NCBI GenBank assembly: GCA_964652825.1
Contig: CAZZCU010000011.1
Location: 1-64,000 of the forward strand
Reading direction: 5' to 3'
Length of the DNA stretch: 64,000 nt
Source: CAZZCU01 sp964652825
GTDB lineage: Bacteria > Bdellovibrionota_B > Oligoflexia > Oligoflexales > CAZZCU01
The notes under the pieces are model-generated. The model did not search any database. It was not told where the DNA came from and saw nothing but the letters and a program-made list of their open reading frames with translations. The translations under genes and the position numbers were made by a program. Position 1 is the first letter of the stretch; each line of letters begins with the position of its first letter. Below are positions 60,138-64,000 of the stretch, in pieces.

Positions 60138-61013
60138 TTAACCGGCACACAAGCCCACCCAACCACGCACGATGTGGATATCCTGTTCTTCTAGCCCCAG
60201 CTCGTTCAGGCGTTGACGAAAGGCCGGCAACTCTTTCTCGATAAAACCGGATAAAAACAACAGACCACCTGGACGCAGATTGCGTTGCAAATCCGGCAAC
60301 AAGTCGAATAACGCGCCCGAGAGAATATTGCAGACCACGACCGCGAATTCCCCCAGGTCGTTGGTGCGCTCGCAATACTTGAGAGTCGTCGTGATGGCGT
60401 GAGCGCCAAGATTCGTACGAGCTTCTTCCAGAACATTACTGTCGATTTCGGTCGCCACGATACGCTGATAACCTAAATGCGCGGCGGCAATCGATAAAAC
60501 ACCGGTGCCGGTACCGACATCCAGAAAATCGCGTTCGGCAAGCACATGTGGCAGGTGTTTTTCCATCAGGCGCAGCATTGCTTCGGTGGTGGCGTGATCA
60601 CCGCGCCCAAAGGCCGCACCTGGTTGGAGAGAGATAGTGAAGATGGTGTGGTTGTGTGTTGGCGGGTCTTGGGGCGCGGGTACTGATGAAGTCAATTGAA
60701 CGTGAAAACGTTGAGTGCGCAGATCGGTAAAATTCGCCTGCCAGCTATCACGCCAGGCGGCGTCGGTCAGCTGACGAATCGTCAAGCTGATCCGCGCCCC
60801 AAATTGCTGATGTAAAGCCCGCGCCAGATTTTCGGCGGCATCATTGGTCGTAAAATACAGCAACAAGCTGTTGCTGAGACCGCCACCGGCATTCCATGCG
60901 GATTCGACATACTCCTGGTGGTTAAGCTCCAGCCACTCGATCAGTGCCTCGTAAATCGCGGCAGGCGCGGCGGTCTGGGCGGGATCAGGTTTTACTTCCA
61001 GCTCATAGGTCAT
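60138..61013 (-). CDS. prmA: Ribosomal protein L11 methyltransferase PrmA
   Basis: SAM-dependent methylation of ribosomal protein L11. 291 residues. SAM motif DVGTGTGVLSIAAAHLG, motif II ATEIDSNVLEEA, and VVCNILSGALFDLL matching the PrmA NIL-x-x-x-L loop; the N-terminal domain contains WRDSWQANFTDLR, the L11-binding-like segment. ATG 61013 overlaps the stop of the hydrolase gene (ATGA). L11 itself is not in the window. The NILSG loop differs slightly from NILA in E. coli. Confidence 0.88.
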   Translation of the reverse strand: MTYELEVKPDPAQTAAPAAIYEALIEWLELNHQEYVESAWNAGGGLSNSLLLYFTTNDAAENLARALHQQFGARISLTIRQLTDAAWRDSWQANFTDLRTQRFHVQLTSSVPAPQDPPTHNHTIFTISLQPGAAFGRGDHATTEAMLRLMEKHLPHVLAERDFLDVGTGTGVLSIAAAHLGYQRIVATEIDSNVLEEARTNLGAHAITTTLKYCERTNDLGEFAVVVCNILSGALFDLLPDLQRNLRPGGLLFLSGFIEKELPAFRQRLNELGLEEQDIHIVRGWVGLCAG

Positions 61014-61951
61014 GCCTTGGTTCCTTGCTGGTGTGCGGCCTGTTGAAACCAATCGCCGACCAACTCGCCGCAGCGGCGATCATTGGGCGCGGTATAGTGA
61101 TTGTTGCGGGCGAGGCCGATGTAACGCCAGGCAGGATTCGCTTGGGCGAGGCGCTGCATACTTTCGTCTCGCGCCAGATAATCGTGATCGCCGGTAATCC
61201 AGAGAATCGGTGTTTGCGGATGTTGATTTAATGCCGCAAACGGCGCTTCCGAAAAAATACGTTGAATAAGTTGCAGATAATTCTGGCGTTGCTGGCGCAG
61301 ATGCGGAGCGATACGTAGAGGATACTGTTCGCGCTTGAACGAACCAAAGGCCGGGATGAATTCGCGTCGGCTATAAAAGCGCCTGCCATGCCGCCAGCCG
61401 CGAAACACCGGTGCGAGCAATTCAGCAACGATGGCTTTGCTGGAGATGGTTGGTTGATGCATAACGCCAATGAACGACGCAGCAGTGATGCTGTGTTCTT
61501 TGCGCAGCAGAAGTTGCATGGCAAGTGCACCACCGACGCTTTGCGCCAGCAGGTAGCGTGGCGTGTCGGGAGGCACCAGACTGGTGGCATGTTGCCACGC
61601 ATCCAGGGACATGGCTGCGGCATTGGCTGGATCAAGATAGGTATTGCTATGACGGCCGTGGCCATCGAGATCAAAGGTATAGATGGCATAGCCCTGCCGC
61701 ACGAGCGTGGCAAATAGCGGTAGCTGGCCAAACCAGGCGTCGTTACCGGTGGCATGTAACGAAATGATCAGACCGCGCGGTGGTTGGGAGGGCGTGAGAC
61801 AACTCCAATAAGTGTCACCACCGGCGTCGGGACGTGTGCGCAGACCTTCTTGAATATGTACTTGTTCCTGATGCGTGAGATGATCATGGAAACGTTGTTC
61901 GTAGGCAAACCGTGAGTGCGCGGGGATGTTGATGGTTTTAGTTTTGATCAT
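61010..61951 (-). CDS. Alpha/beta hydrolase (lysophospholipase-like)
   Basis: 313 residues. The nucleophile elbow reads LLAQSVGGALAM (A-Q-S-V-G instead of GxSxG), with acid in WITGDHDYLA and base in RNNHYTAP, so the catalytic triad Ser/Asp/His is intact. SLHATGNDAWFGQLPLFATLVRQGYAIYTFDLDGHGRHS gives the oxyanion region. Resembles monoacylglycerol lipase/lysophospholipase L2. Its start overlaps the end of the NnrDE gene (ATGA) and its end overlaps prmA. Substrate unknown. Confidence 0.8.
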   Translation of the reverse strand: MIKTKTINIPAHSRFAYEQRFHDHLTHQEQVHIQEGLRTRPDAGGDTYWSCLTPSQPPRGLIISLHATGNDAWFGQLPLFATLVRQGYAIYTFDLDGHGRHSNTYLDPANAAAMSLDAWQHATSLVPPDTPRYLLAQSVGGALAMQLLLRKEHSITAASFIGVMHQPTISSKAIVAELLAPVFRGWRHGRRFYSRREFIPAFGSFKREQYPLRIAPHLRQQRQNYLQLIQRIFSEAPFAALNQHPQTPILWITGDHDYLARDESMQRLAQANPAWRYIGLARNNHYTAPNDRRCGELVGDWFQQAAHQQGTKA

Positions 61952-63504
61952 GCGATGCGACCTAGGCGCTGAATGATATCGCTTGCCAGCACCGCGTGTT
62001 CGCCCAACTCGTCAGCGGCAAGAGTCGCGGCCGCGGCCATCACCATATAACTACGGGCGCAGGCACGTGCCGCTGGCTCGCCGATAGCTAGATGCGCGGC
62101 GATGATACCAGCCAGGACATCGCCACTGCCGGCGCGTGCGAGTGTTGTGCCGCCTTGCGTGGCGATGAAAGCCGATGGTTCGCGTACAGCCGCCGGAATG
62201 ATGATGGGCGTGGCGCTTTTATAGATAGCAGTGACGCCAGCGCCGCGCAGAATCGCGTGTACCTCCGGCAAATCATTCATGGATGTCGGTGGCGAGGGAG
62301 ATGGGGTCGTCAGTCGTCGCCATTCACCTGGATGTGGTGTAATCACCGTGCGCTCGGCGGCGAATTTAGTGTCGCGCGTCAGAGTGAGAAAATCCTGAAG
62401 CGCGCCACCATCGATGACCAATCCTAGTTGGGTCTGTTGTTGTTGCTCCGCGAGCATCGCTAAGAGTGCGGGCGATAACGGCGAGGTCATCATACCCGGG
62501 CCGATCACCACGGCGCGTACTTGGCGAGTAGCGAGAAAATGTTTCAGAGCCTTCACATCAAGCGTGCCGCCAACGAAAAAATCCTCAAAAGTCAGCTCCA
62601 GCGGCCAGGCGGGATCAGGCTCACGCCACGCCGGTGTCGGGAGTGCGATGCTGCTCCAGCCGCAACCACCGCGTAGTGCCGCCAGGCCGCTTAATACCGG
62701 GGCGCCGAGTTTGCCGTCACTACCGCCGATCACCAGAACATGACCGCGATCATATTTGTGCGCGCTGGGTGATAGGCGTTGCCATGGTTGGTAAGCAAGT
62801 AGCGGTGCTGCTTGCAACGCCGCTAGATAAAAATCCGCCGCCACACTCGCGGTGATCGCTGGTGGGGCAAAGCCGAGAGGATGAACGATGATGTCGCCGC
62901 ACCGATCCCGCGCCGGGCTCAGCAATAAAGCCGGCTTGGCCGCTCCAAAAGTGATCGTGACATCAGCCGGCAGAGGAATGTCGGTGCTACTACCGTCATC
63001 ACAATCCAGACCGCTGGGAACATCGATCGCAATGACACGGCTGTCGCCGCGTTTTAAGCCGGCGGCAACTGTCGTCAACGTCTCGCGTGCCGGACCCTCC
63101 CGCAACGATCCTTTTAGGCCGATGCCTAGGATGCCATCAATAACAACGATGTTACTGTGTTGTTCCAGATAACGGTGTAACTCGGTCATCTGCGCTGAAT
63201 CATTAGCGGCAAAAACGGTAACTGTGCGTCCGGCCTGAAGCAACACTCGCGCCGCTACCTGGGCGTCGCCGCCGTTGTTACCGCTACCAGCGAGTACGAG
63301 AATGTTGTGATCAGCGGGATAATGGTCGAGCACGTAATTGGCGACGGCGGTTCCGGCTTCTTCCATTAACGTCAAAGCATCGATACCGAACTGGCGGCTG
63401 CTTTGTTCGTCAATATTTTTAGCGACTGTACGTGACCAGACCGCCTCGTAAAAAATCCCTGGTTGATCTGGGGTTGCTTGTTTGCCTGTCAAATGCGCGT
63501 TCAA
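61948..63504 (-). CDS. nnrDE: Bifunctional NAD(P)H-hydrate repair enzyme NnrE/NnrD
   Basis: Repairs hydrated NAD(P)H: an epimerase half and an ADP-dependent dehydratase half in one 518-residue chain. Epimerase (about 15-235): LAGSGNNGGDAQVAARVLL, LGIGLKG, IAIDVPSGLD. Dehydratase (about 250-518): VIGGSDGKLGAP, VIGPGMM, VIDGGALQ, ITPHPGEWRRL, and RAGSGDVLAGIIAAHL. It begins in a TTGA overlap with the preceding small gene (TTG 63504), no separate Shine-Dalgarno. Cytoplasmic. Confidence 0.92.
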   Translation of the reverse strand: MNAHLTGKQATPDQPGIFYEAVWSRTVAKNIDEQSSRQFGIDALTLMEEAGTAVANYVLDHYPADHNILVLAGSGNNGGDAQVAARVLLQAGRTVTVFAANDSAQMTELHRYLEQHSNIVVIDGILGIGLKGSLREGPARETLTTVAAGLKRGDSRVIAIDVPSGLDCDDGSSTDIPLPADVTITFGAAKPALLLSPARDRCGDIIVHPLGFAPPAITASVAADFYLAALQAAPLLAYQPWQRLSPSAHKYDRGHVLVIGGSDGKLGAPVLSGLAALRGGCGWSSIALPTPAWREPDPAWPLELTFEDFFVGGTLDVKALKHFLATRQVRAVVIGPGMMTSPLSPALLAMLAEQQQQTQLGLVIDGGALQDFLTLTRDTKFAAERTVITPHPGEWRRLTTPSPSPPTSMNDLPEVHAILRGAGVTAIYKSATPIIIPAAVREPSAFIATQGGTTLARAGSGDVLAGIIAAHLAIGEPAARACARSYMVMAAAATLAADELGEHAVLASDIIQRLGRIA

Positions 63505-63803
63505 CTCTCCAAAACCGAGCCTCCAGCGTTCTGGATCACTTTAAAGAGCTTTTGTTTGACTTCGTCTTTAAAGGCACGGTGTGCAAAGGCGATCTTCTCG
63601 CTGGTGAGTTCATATTGCAAGCCGTTGTTGGCGGCGCGGTTGCTAAACGTCAGAACCGAGGTGCCAAACTTGGAGATGGTCACAATCAGGTCTTTACCCT
63701 CAAAATTAAAATCAACGATATTCGCCAGCTCGCGGCCGCCAAGTGCGTCGGTGATGTTTTTGAGGATTTTTTGTGGATCGGTGTCGCTAAAGTTGATTTT
63801 CAT
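63501..63803 (-). CDS. Small protein of unknown function before nnrDE
   Basis: 100 residues, no recognised domain. A short beta/alpha pattern (IVDFNFEGKDLIVTISKFGTSVLTF, then a helix KIAFAHRAFKDEVKQKLFKVIQ). Soluble, cytoplasmic. ATG 63803 has GAGG about ten bases upstream. Its stop overlaps the TTG of nnrDE, and it lies 11 bases after another CDS, so it sits in a tightly coupled operon. Confidence 0.75.
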   Translation of the reverse strand: MKINFSDTDPQKILKNITDALGGRELANIVDFNFEGKDLIVTISKFGTSVLTFSNRAANNGLQYELTSEKIAFAHRAFKDEVKQKLFKVIQNAGGSVLES

Positions 63804-63814
63804 CGGGAGTGTCC

Positions 63815-64000
63815 TCAGGCTTTTTCGTTTTCGGCTATGGCAAAGGTTGCTTGATAAATATCCTGCAACAGCTGTTGCACTAACAACTCGTTGGTGACCT
63901 GGACTTTATCATCCATATACCAGGTCAGTTTATCGAAAGCATCGACGTGTGGTGTAAAGCGATGCAGCAAAAGCGTGTGCGTGTCAAACGCCTGGAAAGT
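63815..64000 (-). CDS. C-terminal end of an unidentified protein (partial)
   Basis: The last 61 codons of a gene entering from beyond base 64000, ending in TGA at 63815. Sequence is a helical, hydrophilic stretch (HVDAFDKLTWYMDDKVQV, QQLLQDIYQATFAIAEN). It is 11 bases before the 100-residue gene and probably starts the same operon. Too short to assign. Confidence 0.6.
   Translation of the reverse strand, partial: TFQAFDTHTLLLHRFTPHVDAFDKLTWYMDDKVQVTNELLVQQLLQDIYQATFAIAENEKA

Noticed and set aside
61228..61755. 175-codon minus-strand frame inside the hydrolase gene
   Set aside because: Out-of-frame shadow of the alpha/beta hydrolase, which carries a complete catalytic triad.
1..64000. tRNA, rRNA, CRISPR array, prophage or insertion sequence
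   Set aside because: No cloverleaf with a typical T-arm, no regular direct repeats with spacers, no transposase, integrase or phage structural gene was recognised by eye.

Overview
The window reads as chromosomal core DNA of a Gram-negative bacterium. Evidence for the envelope type: a class A penicillin-binding protein, an Mla-type lipid transporter (MlaE, MlaF, MlaD), TatA, a Yej-type peptide importer, a Prc protease and at least four lipoproteins with lipoboxes. A very large kinase/AAA/GAF signalling protein, two adjacent ArsA-like ATPases, a TPR response regulator, and Lys/Ala/Thr-rich histone-H1-like tails suggest a lineage of the former Deltaproteobacteria (Bdellovibrionota/Myxococcota type). 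That placement is inference from gene content; no rRNA or tRNA gene was recognised. I saw no prophage, insertion sequence or CRISPR array.

Layout. 1-3.7 kb: truncated class A PBP (-), a GGDEF protein with a phosphoacceptor-less receiver (+), and pyruvate kinase (-) overlapping it tail to tail by 102 bp. 3.8-14.8 kb (+): 1844-residue kinase, tatA, two ArsA-like ATPases, mlaE, mlaF and a long MlaD-like protein, closely packed. 14.8-24.4 kb: FAH-family enzyme, several secreted or lipid-anchored proteins of unknown role, a PilZ/receiver-like membrane protein and the Prc protease. Two of the secreted-protein genes have AT-rich leaders with similar promoter-like sequences. 24.5-29.9 kb (-): permease, ABC ATPase, then a heterodimeric ABC exporter. 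30-32.3 kb: GlsB/YeaQ-type protein, a secreted protein and a lipoprotein. 32.3-38.8 kb (+): a 54-codon membrane ORF, then yejB, yejE, yejA, two separate ATPases (split YejF) and a six-cysteine secreted protein. 38.8-49.8 kb: FolE2, glycogen phosphorylase, an H1-like protein, a TauE/SafE pair, PilZ protein, glycosyltransferase, an ImmA-like protein with an altered zinc motif, acetoacetyl-CoA synthetase, a TPR pseudo-receiver and an HU protein with an H1-like tail. 49.9-58.2 kb: second heterodimeric ABC exporter, FolK, a split YeeE/YedE transporter, FolB, a UvrA paralogue, and a SWIB protein with an H1-like tail. 58.4-64 kb: putative membrane-anchored protein, gamma-carbonic-anhydrase-like protein and rhodanese (overlapping divergent starts), then a minus-strand chain with four-base overlaps: NnrD/NnrE, alpha/beta hydrolase, PrmA.

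Themes. (i) Envelope building and transport dominate. (ii) Folate genes folE2, folK and folB lie scattered rather than in one operon. (iii) Three DNA-binding proteins of unrelated fold carry basic H1-like sequence within 17 kb. (iv) Signalling modules have repeatedly lost catalytic or phosphoacceptor residues: three receiver-bearing proteins, an ImmA-like peptidase and a SpoIIE-like tail. Many start codons were moved from the longest reading frame to internal positions because a Shine-Dalgarno sequence or a stop/start overlap supports them; these choices are given per entry.
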